The position numbers and the translations under genes were made by a program. Of a stretch of DNA of 64,000 bases, positions 29,484-39,064 are shown one piece after another; position 1 is the stretch's first letter, and every line of letters starts with the position of its first letter. The notes below the pieces were generated by a model. The model did no database searches, was not told the DNA's origin, and was given only the letters and a program-made list of their open reading frames with translations. Source of the DNA: Klebsiella sp. WP3-W18-ESBL-02 (GTDB lineage: Bacteria; Pseudomonadota; Gammaproteobacteria; Enterobacterales; Enterobacteriaceae); NCBI RefSeq assembly GCF_014168815.1, contig NZ_AP021972.1, positions 3,596,001 through 3,660,000 on the forward strand. Reading direction: 5' to 3'.

Positions 29484-30094
29484 TCGACCAGCTGCATGAG
29501 TATCTGCAGCACCTTACGTCGGATGAAAAAATTGAGGCCATTAACCAATTTCGTCAGGCATTGCACGATGAAAGCCCATTCAAAGATCAGCCGATTGACT
29601 GCGTACTGTGGGTAAAGGAAGCGCAGGTCACGCCAAATGATTACAACCCAAACAATATGGCGCCGCAGGAAAAACGTCTGTTAACCAAGTCGCTGGAGGC
29701 AGACGGTTTTACCCAGCCGATTGTGGTCATTGAGAAACAGGCCCACCGTTACGAAATCGTCGACGGCTTCCATCGCCATATGCTGTCGCAGTCCAGAGCG
29801 GCACTGAAAAAACGCTTCCACGGCTACCTGCCAATAACCCAGTTGGATAAACGCGACGACTCGCTCCCTTCACGCATGGCCGCTACCGTGCGCCACAACC
29901 GCGCACGCGGTCGTCACCAGATTAGCGCGATGTCAGATATCGTGCGCGAACTGAGCCATCTTGGCTGGAGCGATGAAAAAATGGGCCAGGAGCTGGGTAT
30001 GGATGCCGACGAAATTCTGCGTCTTAAGCAGATTAATGGCCTGTGTGAAATGTTCGGTAATCGCCAGTTCTCACAGGCCTGGACGGTGAAATAA
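29468..30094 (+). CDS. ybdM: ParB/sulfiredoxin-like protein YbdM (IbrB-like)
   Basis: A 208-residue ParB-N-like protein. The central core GFTQPIVV...YEIVDGFHRH resembles the ParB/Srx nucleotide-binding fold, and AATVRHNRARGRHQI follows, a ParB box-like basic segment. The C-terminal part (LGWSDEKMGQELGMDADEILRLKQ) looks like a helix-turn-helix. The start at 29468 lies inside the ybdN end (16 nt overlap), so the two are co-translated. Its stop directly abuts the ybdL stop on the other strand. Confidence 0.87.
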   Translation: MRQKLIDQLHEYLQHLTSDEKIEAINQFRQALHDESPFKDQPIDCVLWVKEAQVTPNDYNPNNMAPQEKRLLTKSLEADGFTQPIVVIEKQAHRYEIVDGFHRHMLSQSRAALKKRFHGYLPITQLDKRDDSLPSRMAATVRHNRARGRHQISAMSDIVRELSHLGWSDEKMGQELGMDADEILRLKQINGLCEMFGNRQFSQAWTVK

Positions 30095-31255
30095 TTACAG
30101 ACGGCAAAGGCGCTCAGCGGCAGCCAGTAAAGTCGCTTCCTGCTTAGCAAAGCACAGACGAATCAGCTTATGCGGAAACGGCGCATCGCAGAACACCGAC
30201 AGCGGAATCGCCGCCACGCCGACTTCGCTCGTCAGCCAGCGGCAGAAACTCACATCGTCCATATCTGAAATCGCACTGTAGTCCGCCAGCAGAAAATAGG
30301 TCCCCTCACAGGGCAGCAGCGTCAAACGGCTCTGCCCAAGCGCCTCAACAAATCGGTCACGCCGCGCCCGGTAGAACGTCGGCAGTTCACGATAGTGCTC
30401 CGGCTCCGCGCGCAGCATATCCGCCAGCGCGAGCTGTGCCGGGGTATTCACCGCAAACGTCAGATACTGGTGCACCTTGCGCAGCTCGGCGCTGATGGCC
30501 GCAGGCGCGATGCAGTAACCGACCTTCCAGCCGGTCATGTGATAGGTTTTACCAAACGACGACACGGCCACCGCCCGCTCGCGAAGCTGTGGATGCGCCA
30601 ATACGCTGGCGTGCCCCGCCTCAGCAAAGCAGATATGTTCATACACTTCGTCGCTCAGTACGTAAATTTCCCGTTCGGCAATCGCCTGCCACAACGCGAT
30701 AAAATCAGCGCTCTGCCAGACGGTAGCGGAAGGATTATGCGGCGTATTGAGGATAACCAGCCGCGTTTTATCGCTGAGCAATGCGGTGAACGCCTGCCAG
30801 TCAACGCGAAAGTGCGGCGGGTGCAGGGCAATACGCTTCACCACGCCACCGGACAGCGCCACCGCAGGGGCATAGCTGTCGTAGCTGGGGTCAAAGCAGA
30901 TAACCTCATCCCCCTCGCGCACCAGCGCGGTAATGGCGGCGTACAGCGCTTCGGTGGCGCCGGCGGTCACCGTAATCTCGCCGTTAACGTCCGGTAAATA
31001 CCCATACAGCGCCGCCGTTTTCTCGGCAATCGCCTCGCGCAGGGCCTGCGCACCGGTCATCGGCGCATACTGATTCGCGCCGCTCGCGACATGGTGCGCC
31101 AGCCGCTGCTGAAGATAGGATGGGCCGTCAAAATCGGGGAATCCCTGGGATAGATTAATCGCCTGATGCTGCTGCGCCAGAGCGCTCATCTGAGTGAAAA
31201 TGGTGGTGCCGAGATTGGGAAGCTTACTTTGGGGGATGAGTTGCGTTGTCTTCAT
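30095..31255 (-). CDS. ybdL: Methionine aminotransferase YbdL
   Basis: A PLP-dependent class I aminotransferase of 386 residues that in E. coli prefers methionine, histidine and phenylalanine. The PLP lysine is in SSFGKTYHMTGWK, with PHNPSATVW and the substrate-carboxylate Arg in LIRLCFAK near the C-terminus. It ends immediately against ybdM with no spacer and no terminator between the convergent genes. ybdH, its usual neighbour in K-12, is missing. Confidence 0.93.
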   Translation of the reverse strand: MKTTQLIPQSKLPNLGTTIFTQMSALAQQHQAINLSQGFPDFDGPSYLQQRLAHHVASGANQYAPMTGAQALREAIAEKTAALYGYLPDVNGEITVTAGATEALYAAITALVREGDEVICFDPSYDSYAPAVALSGGVVKRIALHPPHFRVDWQAFTALLSDKTRLVILNTPHNPSATVWQSADFIALWQAIAEREIYVLSDEVYEHICFAEAGHASVLAHPQLRERAVAVSSFGKTYHMTGWKVGYCIAPAAISAELRKVHQYLTFAVNTPAQLALADMLRAEPEHYRELPTFYRARRDRFVEALGQSRLTLLPCEGTYFLLADYSAISDMDDVSFCRWLTSEVGVAAIPLSVFCDAPFPHKLIRLCFAKQEATLLAAAERLCRL

Positions 31256-31344
31256 TTGTTATCTGCCACGCGTAGCGCCAATGTTAAATCACTATAACAT
31301 GGCGAGCAGACTTAGCAATCGAGACGTTTAGATGTCTAAAACGA

Positions 31345-31542
31345 TCAACAGCACTTGGCCCCGCCCTTGCCGCCATAGCGGGCATCCTGACGGTCGCGGA
31401 AAAACGCTTCATAGGTCATCGGCGTCTGGTCCGGGTGGTTAATGCGCATATGCTCAACATAGTTGTCATAGTCCGGCACGCCAATCATCATTTTTGCGGC
31501 CTGGCCAAGGTATTTCCCGGCTTTTGAGAGCGTATCAAACAT
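31345..31542 (-). CDS. ybdD: YbdD, small CstA-associated protein
   Basis: A 65-residue protein of the YbdD/YjiX family (DUF466), ending KGGAKCC. In E. coli members of this family are encoded directly downstream of CstA/BtsT-type peptide or pyruvate transporters and support transport. Here it follows cstA after 59 bp on the same strand, with AGGAG before the start. A direct role in pyruvate uptake is inference from the family. Confidence 0.92.
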   Translation of the reverse strand: MFDTLSKAGKYLGQAAKMMIGVPDYDNYVEHMRINHPDQTPMTYEAFFRDRQDARYGGKGGAKCC

Positions 31543-31601
31543 CGCTGTGCTCCTGTTACGTTTGCCCGGCGTCGCTGCGCTCGGCCGGGCAAGATTTCAG
31601 A

Positions 31602-33707
31602 TTAATGCGCGCGTTTCGCCTGCGCGATCAGGTTCTCCGCATCCGCCGGCATCGGCTCATACGGCGTCTCTTTTGCCGTCGGTTTATCCTCTTTCAACGC
31701 CGCCAGCGCGGTTTTGATAGAGAACAGCGCCAGCACGACCACCACCACCATAAAGAACATGGTCAGGCCAGCATCCAGACGGTTGTTAAACACCAGCTGC
31801 GCCAGCTGCGACTCGGTGTACTGCGGCGGGATGTTACCGCTGTCGATCATCGCCTGGAACTTATTGGCAATCGCCAGGAAGCCCACGCGGTTATCGTCGC
31901 TGAACGATTTCTGCCAGCCGGCCACCAGCGTGCACACCAGCAGCCAGGACGTCGGCACCAGGGCAACCCACGCATAGCGCTGACGTTTCATCTTGAACAG
32001 TACCACCGCACAGAGCATCAGCGCCATCCCTGCCAGCATCTGGTTGGCAATACCAAACAGCGGCCACAGAGTGTTAATACCACCCAGCGGATCGACCACG
32101 CCCTGGTGGAGGAAGTAGCCCCAGGCCAGCACGCACAGCGCCGTTGCCAGCAGGTTCGCCGGCAGCGAATCGGTGCGTTTGAGCCCCGGGTTAATGACCC
32201 CCAGCAGATCCTGCAGCATAAAGCGTGCCGCACGGGTCCCGGCGTCGACCGCCGTCAGGATAAACAGCGCTTCGAACAGAATCGCGAAGTGATACCAGAA
32301 CGCCACATCCATCAGCCCGCCCAGCGCGCCATGGAGGATGTAGGCCATCCCCACCGCCAGAGTCGGCGCGCCGCCCGCACGGGAGATAATCGACTGCTCG
32401 CCCACTTCGTTGGCAATCTGGTGCAGCAGATCCGGCGTCACCGAGAAGCCCCACGAACTGACAACCTGCGCGGCCGAAGCCACCACGTCGGCGGTTCCGG
32501 CTGGCGCCAGCATGGCCATTGGGCTGTTCATTGCAAAGTATACGCCCGGGTCAATAATACAGGCGGCCACCAGCGCCATAATGGCGACAAAAGATTCCAT
32601 CAACATGCCGCCATAGCCGATAAAGCAGGCCTGGCCTTCGTTCGCCAGCATTTTCGGCGTTGTGCCGGAAGCAATCAGCGCGTGGAAACCCGACACCGCG
32701 CCACAGGCAATGGTGATAAACAGGAACGGGAACAGGTCGCCGGTCCACACCGGGCCGGTGCCGTCGATAAATTTGGTCAGCGCTGGCATGGTCAGCGTTG
32801 GACGCATAATGAGGATGCCGATCGCCAGCCCGACGATGGTACCAATTTTTAAGAAGGTAGAAAGGTAGTCACGCGGCGCCAGCAGCAGCCATACCGGCAG
32901 CACCGAGGCCACAAAGCCATAGCCCACCAGCATCCAGGTCAACTGCACGCCGGTATAGTCAAACCACGGCGCCCACGTTTCGCTGGCGGCAACCCAGCCG
33001 CCGGAGACAATCGCAAACACCAGCAGCACCAGACCAATAACCGACACCTCGCCAATACGCCCTGGGCGCAGATAGCGAATATAAATCCCCATAAACAGGG
33101 CCAGCGGAATGGTAAACGCCACGGTGTAAGTACCCCATGGGCTGTGGGTCAATGCTTTCACCACGATCATCGCCAGTACCGCCAGAATGATCACCATGAT
33201 CATAAACGTGGCAATCAGCGCAATCACGCCCGCAGTCGGCCCCATTTCTTCTTTCACCAGTTCGCCCAGCGAACGGCCGTCACGGCGCGTCGAGACGAAC
33301 AGTACCATAAAGTCCTGTACCGCCCCGGCCAGCACGACCCCAGCCAACAGCCAGATCATCCCCGGCAGATAGCCCATCTGCGCTGCCAGCACCGGCCCAA
33401 CCAGCGGGCCCGCACCGGCAATCGCCGCAAAGTGGTGACCGAACAGGACTTTCTTATCGGTCGGCACATAGTCAAGGCCGTCGTTGTGACGCACGGCAGG
33501 CGTCATGCGGGTTGGGTCAACCTGCAGGACGTTTTTGGCGATATACAGGCCATAAAAGCGGTAGGCAATCAGGTAAACACAGACTGCGGCAACCACTATC
33601 CACAGCGCGTTTATCTGTTCACCACGGTTGAGGGCGATATAGCCCAGAGCAAAGGCTCCAACAATGGAGAGCAATGCCCATATAAGGTATTTCCCTGAAT
33701 TGTTCAT
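31602..33707 (-). CDS. cstA: Carbon-starvation transporter CstA
   Basis: An inner-membrane transporter of 701 residues with about 16-18 membrane segments, induced by carbon starvation. It is implicated in pyruvate (and earlier peptide) uptake. The family core (GHHFAAIAGAGPLVGPVLAAQMGY) and a conserved C-terminal tail (KETPYEPMP) are intact. It is nearly identical in length and sequence to E. coli CstA. A CRP-like site is found upstream. Confidence 0.96.
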   Translation of the reverse strand: MNNSGKYLIWALLSIVGAFALGYIALNRGEQINALWIVVAAVCVYLIAYRFYGLYIAKNVLQVDPTRMTPAVRHNDGLDYVPTDKKVLFGHHFAAIAGAGPLVGPVLAAQMGYLPGMIWLLAGVVLAGAVQDFMVLFVSTRRDGRSLGELVKEEMGPTAGVIALIATFMIMVIILAVLAMIVVKALTHSPWGTYTVAFTIPLALFMGIYIRYLRPGRIGEVSVIGLVLLVFAIVSGGWVAASETWAPWFDYTGVQLTWMLVGYGFVASVLPVWLLLAPRDYLSTFLKIGTIVGLAIGILIMRPTLTMPALTKFIDGTGPVWTGDLFPFLFITIACGAVSGFHALIASGTTPKMLANEGQACFIGYGGMLMESFVAIMALVAACIIDPGVYFAMNSPMAMLAPAGTADVVASAAQVVSSWGFSVTPDLLHQIANEVGEQSIISRAGGAPTLAVGMAYILHGALGGLMDVAFWYHFAILFEALFILTAVDAGTRAARFMLQDLLGVINPGLKRTDSLPANLLATALCVLAWGYFLHQGVVDPLGGINTLWPLFGIANQMLAGMALMLCAVVLFKMKRQRYAWVALVPTSWLLVCTLVAGWQKSFSDDNRVGFLAIANKFQAMIDSGNIPPQYTESQLAQLVFNNRLDAGLTMFFMVVVVVLALFSIKTALAALKEDKPTAKETPYEPMPADAENLIAQAKRAH

Positions 33708-33807
33708 CGTTATTTTCCGTATCAGTAGCAGAGGATGTTACATTTTGTGTCCATAGCAACACCTTTGATTTAACATCCTTGAAACTGATATGACCAGAAA
33801 GGGAACC

Positions 33808-33823
33808 TGACATTTACATCACA
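33808..33823 (-). promoter_or_regulatory. cstA: CRP-like site upstream of cstA
   Basis: TGACA-N6-TCACA on the plus strand has one perfect CRP half-site and one 3/5 half-site with the correct spacing, about 100 bp upstream of cstA. cstA is known to need cAMP-CRP in E. coli. Confidence 0.5.
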
Positions 33824-33897
33824 TTGTTAACGGGATCACTTAAGTCAGAAAAACGGATGAGAAACGGGGAGTGAAAGTGAGATGAACGCAGGTATAC

Positions 33898-33968
33898 AGG
33901 CCGGATAAGCGCAGCGCCCTCCGGCAATGTACCGCACCATGCCGGAGGGCGCTGCGCTTATCCGGCCT
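33898..33968. repeat. BIME: two REP units as a perfect 29 bp inverted repeat
   Basis: Arms at 33898-33926 and 33940-33968 are perfect reverse complements, with GGCCGGATAAGCGCAGCGCC and its complement, around a 13 nt loop. This is the bacterial interspersed mosaic element arrangement. It sits in the intergenic region between entH (end at 33992) and cstA. Confidence 0.9.
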
Positions 33969-33991
33969 ACGCCTTATTCGGCTACCGAAAC

Positions 33992-34405
33992 CTAACCGAG
34001 CACCGCCGTCCCTAACCGGCAGGTACAGCAGCGCCGCCCCTGCTCGTCAAAAACGACAATTTCCCAGCTCTGGCTCTGACGCCCCAGATGCAGCGGCTGA
34101 CAGACCGCCCGCACCTGCCCTTGCGACACCGGTCGGTGGTGCGACGCATTCAGCTCGGTTCCCACCACACACTGTCCCTCGCGGGTCATCAGATATCCGG
34201 CCATTGAGCCCAGCGTCTCCGCCAGCGCGGCAGAGGCGCCGCCGTGAAGCAGCCCGAACGGCTGATGCGTGCGGCCGTCTACCGGCATCACCGCTTCCAG
34301 GCTATCGTCGCCAATATGGGTATAGACAATGCCTAAATGCGCCACCATGGTATTCTCACTGGTCGCATTCAGTTCATCGAGCGTTAAATGCCGTTTCCAG
34401 ATCAT
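33992..34405 (-). CDS. entH: Proofreading thioesterase EntH
   Basis: A hotdog-fold thioesterase of 137 residues that clears wrongly loaded acyl groups from the EntB carrier domain during enterobactin synthesis. The family motif [21 protein letters not shown] carries the catalytic Glu. The open frame extends upstream, but [13 protein letters not shown] at 34405 is the conserved start. It is 1 nt after the entA stop, as the last gene of the entCEBAH operon. Confidence 0.96.
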   Translation of the reverse strand: MIWKRHLTLDELNATSENTMVAHLGIVYTHIGDDSLEAVMPVDGRTHQPFGLLHGGASAALAETLGSMAGYLMTREGQCVVGTELNASHHRPVSQGQVRAVCQPLHLGRQSQSWEIVVFDEQGRRCCTCRLGTAVLG

Positions 34406-34406
34406 G

Positions 34407-35162
34407 TTACGCCCCCAGCGTTGAGCCGCCGTCGACCACAATGTCCTGCAGCGTGATATGGCTAGCGCTGCGGGAAGCCAGGAACAGAATCGTCGCGGCA
34501 ATCTCCTGCGGCCGGGCAATTTTGCCCAGCGGGATCCCCAACTTGAACTGCTCGGCAAAACCGCGAATACGCTGCTGCTCGGCATCGTCGCTGACCCACA
34601 TTGCGCGCTGCATATCGGTGTCGGTCGACCCCGGCGAGACAAGATTGCAACGGACTCCAGCGCTGGCCAGCTCCAGCCCGACGCTCAGCGCCAGGCTTTT
34701 CAACGCCGCCTTAGATGCCCCATAGGCGCTCATGCCGATACGCGGCGTGTGGGCAGCGTCCGACGCCACGGTCACAATCGCTCCGCCCTGCTGGCGACGG
34801 AACTGCGCCATCGTCTGCTGAAACAGGTTAAACGCGCCGCCGACGTTAACGGCAAAGGTTTGCTGCCAGTCGGCCAGGCTCAGCGCATCGGTCGTGCCCA
34901 TGCGTAAAATGCCCGCCGCGTTCACCAGCACGTCCAGGCGCTCGGTTGTCGCCAGCAGTCGTTCACACACCTGCGCAACCTGCTGTGCATCGGCAACGTC
35001 AAGAATTTCTGTCGAAAACGGGTAGTCGCCGCCGTCAAAGGCCAAATCAAAGCCCGTCACCTGCGCCCCCGCCTCAGCAAACGCCAGCGCCGTCGCATAG
35101 CCGATCCCTTTCCCTGCGCCGGTCACCCACACGGTTTGTCCGCGAAAATCGAAATCACTCAT
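34407..35162 (-). CDS. entA: 2,3-dihydro-2,3-dihydroxybenzoate dehydrogenase EntA
   Basis: A short-chain dehydrogenase of 251 residues that makes 2,3-dihydroxybenzoate with NAD. It has TGAGKGIG near residue 15, NAAG at about residue 80 and the YGASK catalytic motif. Three residues longer than E. coli EntA. The ATG overlaps the entB stop (ATGA), so it is coupled to entB. Confidence 0.97.
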   Translation of the reverse strand: MSDFDFRGQTVWVTGAGKGIGYATALAFAEAGAQVTGFDLAFDGGDYPFSTEILDVADAQQVAQVCERLLATTERLDVLVNAAGILRMGTTDALSLADWQQTFAVNVGGAFNLFQQTMAQFRRQQGGAIVTVASDAAHTPRIGMSAYGASKAALKSLALSVGLELASAGVRCNLVSPGSTDTDMQRAMWVSDDAEQQRIRGFAEQFKLGIPLGKIARPQEIAATILFLASRSASHITLQDIVVDGGSTLGA

Positions 35163-36016
35163 GATCTCACCTCACGGGACAACAAAGCCCACCAGGCATC
35201 AATGCTCGGATTTTTCGCCAGCATGACGAAATCAATATCACCGTGCACTTTACGCCAGCGTGCCGCCAGCGCCATCATGCGCACGGAATCCAGGCCGTAA
35301 TCAATCAGGTTGTCATCATCGAACGGTTCGTCAGATTCATCCAGCAGCGGCAGCACCAACGCGCGCAGCGCTTCTTTGCTGGCAGGAACAGACGGCAGCA
35401 GTTCGTCAGTCATCACCACGCGACCGCTGCGGCCGGCAACGTATTTCAGCGACATTAAATGCTCATCACGGCTGAAATCCGCCAGCGCGTCGGCAACGAA
35501 GAACGGCTTAATGTCGCGCATAAAAGCATCCGTGGCGGTGGTCATGCAGCCGATATGCGCGTATACGCCGGTGATAATCAGCTGGTTACGACCGGTCTCT
35601 TTGAGCATCTGCTCCAGCGGCGAGCGGTGGAAAGCGCTGTAGCGCCATTTCACCAGCACGGTATCCTCATCGTCCGGTGCCAGTGCGGCAATCACCCGCT
35701 GCTGCTCCGGCGAACGGGTCAGGCCCGGCCCCCACATGTCATTCAGCAGAGCACGGTCTTCATCACTCTGCGCTTTAGGCTGCGCGGTGTAGTAAACCGG
35801 AATCCCGTTTTTCTTGCAGAAATCACGCAGCGCGGCGATGTTGGCCACTACCGTGTCCATCATCTCACTGTCTTCGCCCCAAAAGTTGAGGAAATATTCC
35901 TGCATATCATGAATCAGCAGTGCCGCGCGCGCCGGTTCAAACGCCCAGTTCACCTTGTTTTCCGGAATGTCCATTGCGGTCGGCAGCGCGTAGCCCTGCA
36001 GTTTTGGAATTGCCAT
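35159..36016 (-). CDS. entB: Isochorismatase / aryl carrier protein EntB
   Basis: A bifunctional 285-residue protein. The N-terminal ~210 residues are an isochorismatase (LIHDMQEYFLNFW, with the catalytic Asp). The C-terminal ~75 residues are an aryl carrier domain with the phosphopantetheine site in DYGLDSVRMM. It produces 2,3-dihydro-DHB and then carries DHB for EntF. It is modified by EntD and loaded by EntE, both encoded in this window. Confidence 0.97.
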   Translation of the reverse strand: MAIPKLQGYALPTAMDIPENKVNWAFEPARAALLIHDMQEYFLNFWGEDSEMMDTVVANIAALRDFCKKNGIPVYYTAQPKAQSDEDRALLNDMWGPGLTRSPEQQRVIAALAPDDEDTVLVKWRYSAFHRSPLEQMLKETGRNQLIITGVYAHIGCMTTATDAFMRDIKPFFVADALADFSRDEHLMSLKYVAGRSGRVVMTDELLPSVPASKEALRALVLPLLDESDEPFDDDNLIDYGLDSVRMMALAARWRKVHGDIDFVMLAKNPSIDAWWALLSREVRS

Positions 36017-36029
36017 GATGTTCTCTCCT

Positions 36030-37640
36030 TCAGGCCAGCGAGCGGCTAGCCAGCCACTGACGTAATTGTTTTTTATCGACTTTGCCGACGTGGGTCAGCG
36101 GCAGTTGCTCAACACACTCCACGCGGTCCGGCAGTTTGAATTCGGCAACGCCCTGTTCCCGCAGGAAGCGACGCACCTGCACCGCGCGTAGCGGCGCATT
36201 GACCACCAGGTAGGCGCAGCTTTTCTCACCGAGCAGGCTATCTTCCATGCTCACCAGCGCCGCGTGCACCACGGCCTCGTGACGCAACAGCAGGTTTTCA
36301 ATCTCTTCGGCAGCAATCTTCTCGCCACCGCGGTTGATCTGATCTTTCTCGCGACCCTGCACGGTGATGTAGCCGTCTTCGTCGATAGAAATCAGATCGC
36401 CGGAACAGTAAAAACCCTCGGCGTCAAAGGCGCTGGCGTTATGCTGCGGGCTTTTGTAGTAGCCGCGGAAGGTATACGGCCCGCGGGTCATCAACCGCCC
36501 GACTTCACCGCGCGGCAGCGGGTTACCCTCTTCATCAGCCACCCACACCTCATCGTCCGGGCACATCGGGTAGCCCTGAGTATTGAGAATTTTTTCCGGC
36601 GTATCGTCCAGACGGGTGTAGTTCACCAGCCCTTCCGCCATGCCAAACACCTGCTGAAGCTGGCAGCCTATCTCCGCCGGAATCCGCGCCGCTAACGTCG
36701 CAGAGAGACGCGCACCGCCCACCTGCAGCAGCGTCAGCGATCGCAGCTGAGCGTTGCCACTCCCTTCGGCAATCGCCTGCAGCCACAGGCTTACCGCCGG
36801 CGGCACCAGCGCGGCGACGTTGACCTGATGTTGCTCAATCAGCGGGAAGCACTGCGTGGCGCTCGGATCTGCTGCCAGCACCACGGTGCCCTGCGCAAGA
36901 AACACGCCCAGCGCGCCCGGCGAGCTCATTGCGTAGTTGTGCGCCGACGGAATGGCGCAGAGGTAGCGCGTCTGCGGATTAAAATGGCAAATTTCATTAC
37001 TGCGGCGAATGCTGTAGTAATAATCGTTGTGGGTACGCGGGATCAGCTTCGGCGTGCCGGTACTGCCGCCCGAAAGCTGGAAGAAGGCCACTTCGTCGGC
37101 AGCCGTCGGCGTCGGCGTAAAATCGACCGCCGGACGGGACAGCGCCGCCTCCAGCGCATGTTCGCCTTCGCCGCCGCGCAGCAGCACCACGCGCAGCGAA
37201 CGGTGCTGTTCGCAAAAGGTATTCAGGAAGGTATCGTCGCCGAACAGCGCGTGGCCCCGATCGGCAATCAGCACGGCGGGCGCAATCTGCTCGGCATAGG
37301 CGTTCAGCTCGCTACGCTGATGGCTGAATAGCGCATTCACCGGCGCCACGCCAATCTTCAGCAGCGCAAACAGCGTGATATAGAATTCGGCGATATTCCC
37401 CAACTGCACCAGCGCCGTCTCACCGCGCTTAAGCCCTTTGCTTTGCAGCATGGCGGCCAGATTATCAATAGACTGGTTCAGCTCGCGGTAGCTAATCTGG
37501 CGTTCGCCGTCGATCACCGCAATGGCGTCGCTCTGCGCATGGCGCGTCACCATCTCGGTTAACAGCAGATCCTGCCAGTAGCCCTTTTCGCGATAACGCG
37601 CCGCAAGCGCGTCCGGCCAGCGGGTAAATTCTACGGTCAT
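36030..37640 (-). CDS. entE: 2,3-DHB-AMP ligase EntE
   Basis: A stand-alone adenylation enzyme of 536 residues that activates 2,3-dihydroxybenzoate and loads it on EntB. Core motif A3 ([18 protein letters not shown]), the AMP-binding motifs ([26 protein letters not shown]) and the C-terminal catalytic Lys region ([17 protein letters not shown]) are intact. It lies between entC (9 nt) and entB (13 nt). Confidence 0.97.
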   Translation of the reverse strand: MTVEFTRWPDALAARYREKGYWQDLLLTEMVTRHAQSDAIAVIDGERQISYRELNQSIDNLAAMLQSKGLKRGETALVQLGNIAEFYITLFALLKIGVAPVNALFSHQRSELNAYAEQIAPAVLIADRGHALFGDDTFLNTFCEQHRSLRVVLLRGGEGEHALEAALSRPAVDFTPTPTAADEVAFFQLSGGSTGTPKLIPRTHNDYYYSIRRSNEICHFNPQTRYLCAIPSAHNYAMSSPGALGVFLAQGTVVLAADPSATQCFPLIEQHQVNVAALVPPAVSLWLQAIAEGSGNAQLRSLTLLQVGGARLSATLAARIPAEIGCQLQQVFGMAEGLVNYTRLDDTPEKILNTQGYPMCPDDEVWVADEEGNPLPRGEVGRLMTRGPYTFRGYYKSPQHNASAFDAEGFYCSGDLISIDEDGYITVQGREKDQINRGGEKIAAEEIENLLLRHEAVVHAALVSMEDSLLGEKSCAYLVVNAPLRAVQVRRFLREQGVAEFKLPDRVECVEQLPLTHVGKVDKKQLRQWLASRSLA

Positions 37641-37649
37641 TCTGGTTCC

Positions 37650-38831
37650 TTAATGCAGGCCGAAAACATTCAGCATGGTGGAAAGTTTGACGCCGGTTTC
37701 ACGCCATTCGGATTCCGGCGACGACGCGGGCACAATGCCCGCCCCGGCAAACAGACGCACGCGGTTAGCCTTCACTCGTGCGCAGCGGATGGTGACCACC
37801 CACTCGCCGTTGCCTTCGGCATCGCACCAGCCGACGATGCCGCCGAAGAGGTCGCGGTCGAAGGGTTCCAGCTCGGCGATCACCTGTTTGGCCGCCTCGT
37901 GCGGGAAGCCGCTCAGCGCCGGCGTTGGGTGCAGCAGACAGGCCAGCGTCAGCGCGTTTTCCGCCGCTTTTGCCTGCCCTTCAATCGGCGTGGCCAGATG
38001 CCATAGCGTTGGCGTGGTAATCAGCTGCGGCGTCTGCGGCAAGGTCAGTTGGAGGCTGCGCGGTGCCAGCGTTTTTTGCATCGACTGGGTGACCAGCTCA
38101 TGCTCGTGGCGATCTTTTTCTGAAGCCAGCAGCCGGTTACCCGCCTCGCGATCCAGCAGGTCGTCCGGCTGACGACGCGCCGAGCCCGCCAGCGGCAGCG
38201 AGCTAAACAGGTCGCCGTCTTTACGCAGCAACAGTTCCGGGCTTGCGCCCAGCAGCACGCCGCCGTCCGGCAGCGGCACGTGGAAGTTGAAGCTCGCCGG
38301 ATTCTGCGCCACCAGACGCTCCAGCAGCACGCCGCTGTCCAGCGGCTGTTCGGCTTCAATATCAATCAGGCGGGAGAGCACCACTTTATCAACCTGCGGC
38401 GTCGCCGTCAGCGCCGCGGCACGGGCGACCATATCGAGAAAAACAGGATGTTCCGGTATCGCCTGACGTGAAGCGACGCCCGTCGGTTCGCGGGAAACGT
38501 GATACCGCGAGGTACGCTGCTTTGCCGTACGTGAGAACGTCTCACTGCGTTCAGGGATAAACAGCGCAGAAGGCTGGCGGGTATCAAACGGGATCGCCCC
38601 CACCATCACCGGGTTGGCAATACCCGCAGCTTTTGCCGCAGCAAATGCCGCAGCGAGCTCTTGCTGGAAAGCGCTATCAGGCGCGTCGCCCCCTTCTGCC
38701 GGGCAGGTGAAACGCTGAAAACAGCCCGAGGTTGTAAAACTGCGAAACGGCGACATAAAGAAAAAGCTATCGGCCGCGATCGTAGCCTGATGCTGCTGTT
38801 CCTGTTCATCCACAGCCAGTGACGTTTCCAT
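37650..38831 (-). CDS. entC: Isochorismate synthase EntC
   Basis: The first committed enzyme of enterobactin synthesis, converting chorismate to isochorismate. 393 residues, chorismate-binding fold with the LAGSARRQPDD segment, the SGFPHEAAKQVI and GGIVGWCDAEGNGEW motifs and Mg ligands. The open frame extends nine codons upstream, but METSLAVDEQ at 38831 follows GGAG and matches the family N-terminus. First gene of the operon, divergent from fepB. Confidence 0.96.
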   Translation of the reverse strand: METSLAVDEQEQQHQATIAADSFFFMSPFRSFTTSGCFQRFTCPAEGGDAPDSAFQQELAAAFAAAKAAGIANPVMVGAIPFDTRQPSALFIPERSETFSRTAKQRTSRYHVSREPTGVASRQAIPEHPVFLDMVARAAALTATPQVDKVVLSRLIDIEAEQPLDSGVLLERLVAQNPASFNFHVPLPDGGVLLGASPELLLRKDGDLFSSLPLAGSARRQPDDLLDREAGNRLLASEKDRHEHELVTQSMQKTLAPRSLQLTLPQTPQLITTPTLWHLATPIEGQAKAAENALTLACLLHPTPALSGFPHEAAKQVIAELEPFDRDLFGGIVGWCDAEGNGEWVVTIRCARVKANRVRLFAGAGIVPASSPESEWRETGVKLSTMLNVFGLH

Positions 38832-38859
38832 ATCATTCTCCAAAAACGATAAAGACATT

Positions 38860-38878
38860 ACGAATAATTATCATTTAT
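38860..38878. promoter_or_regulatory. Fur-box-like site near entC
   Basis: ACGAATAATTATCATTTAT matches the 19 bp Fur consensus at 11 positions, 29 bp upstream of entC. A weaker site than the one near fepB. Confidence 0.5.
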
Positions 38879-39021
38879 ATTTCGGTTCGGTAACCTAAGA
38901 GTAAACACTTCTTATGTCAACAGGGCAAACCAGCAACTTGTGCTGAATAGATATCGCCCCTCCTGGCCACGGTCACCTGCGCTTGCAGAGGTCGCGCTTG
39001 CATCTTCACCGGACAATAGTT

Positions 39022-39040
39022 GAAAATGAGAAGCATTAAC
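39022..39040. promoter_or_regulatory. Fur box upstream of fepB
   Basis: GAAAATGAGAAGCATTAAC matches the Fur consensus GATAATGATAATCATTATC at 15 of 19 positions, 25 bp upstream of the fepB start. It explains iron repression of fepB and, with the weaker site, of entC. Confidence 0.75.
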
Positions 39041-39064
39041 TAACTAACATCAGGATGCTTATCT

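Noticed and set aside
31494..32852. 452-codon plus-strand frame
   Set aside because: Antisense to cstA and ybdD, Arg/Gln/His-rich, typical of a shadow frame.
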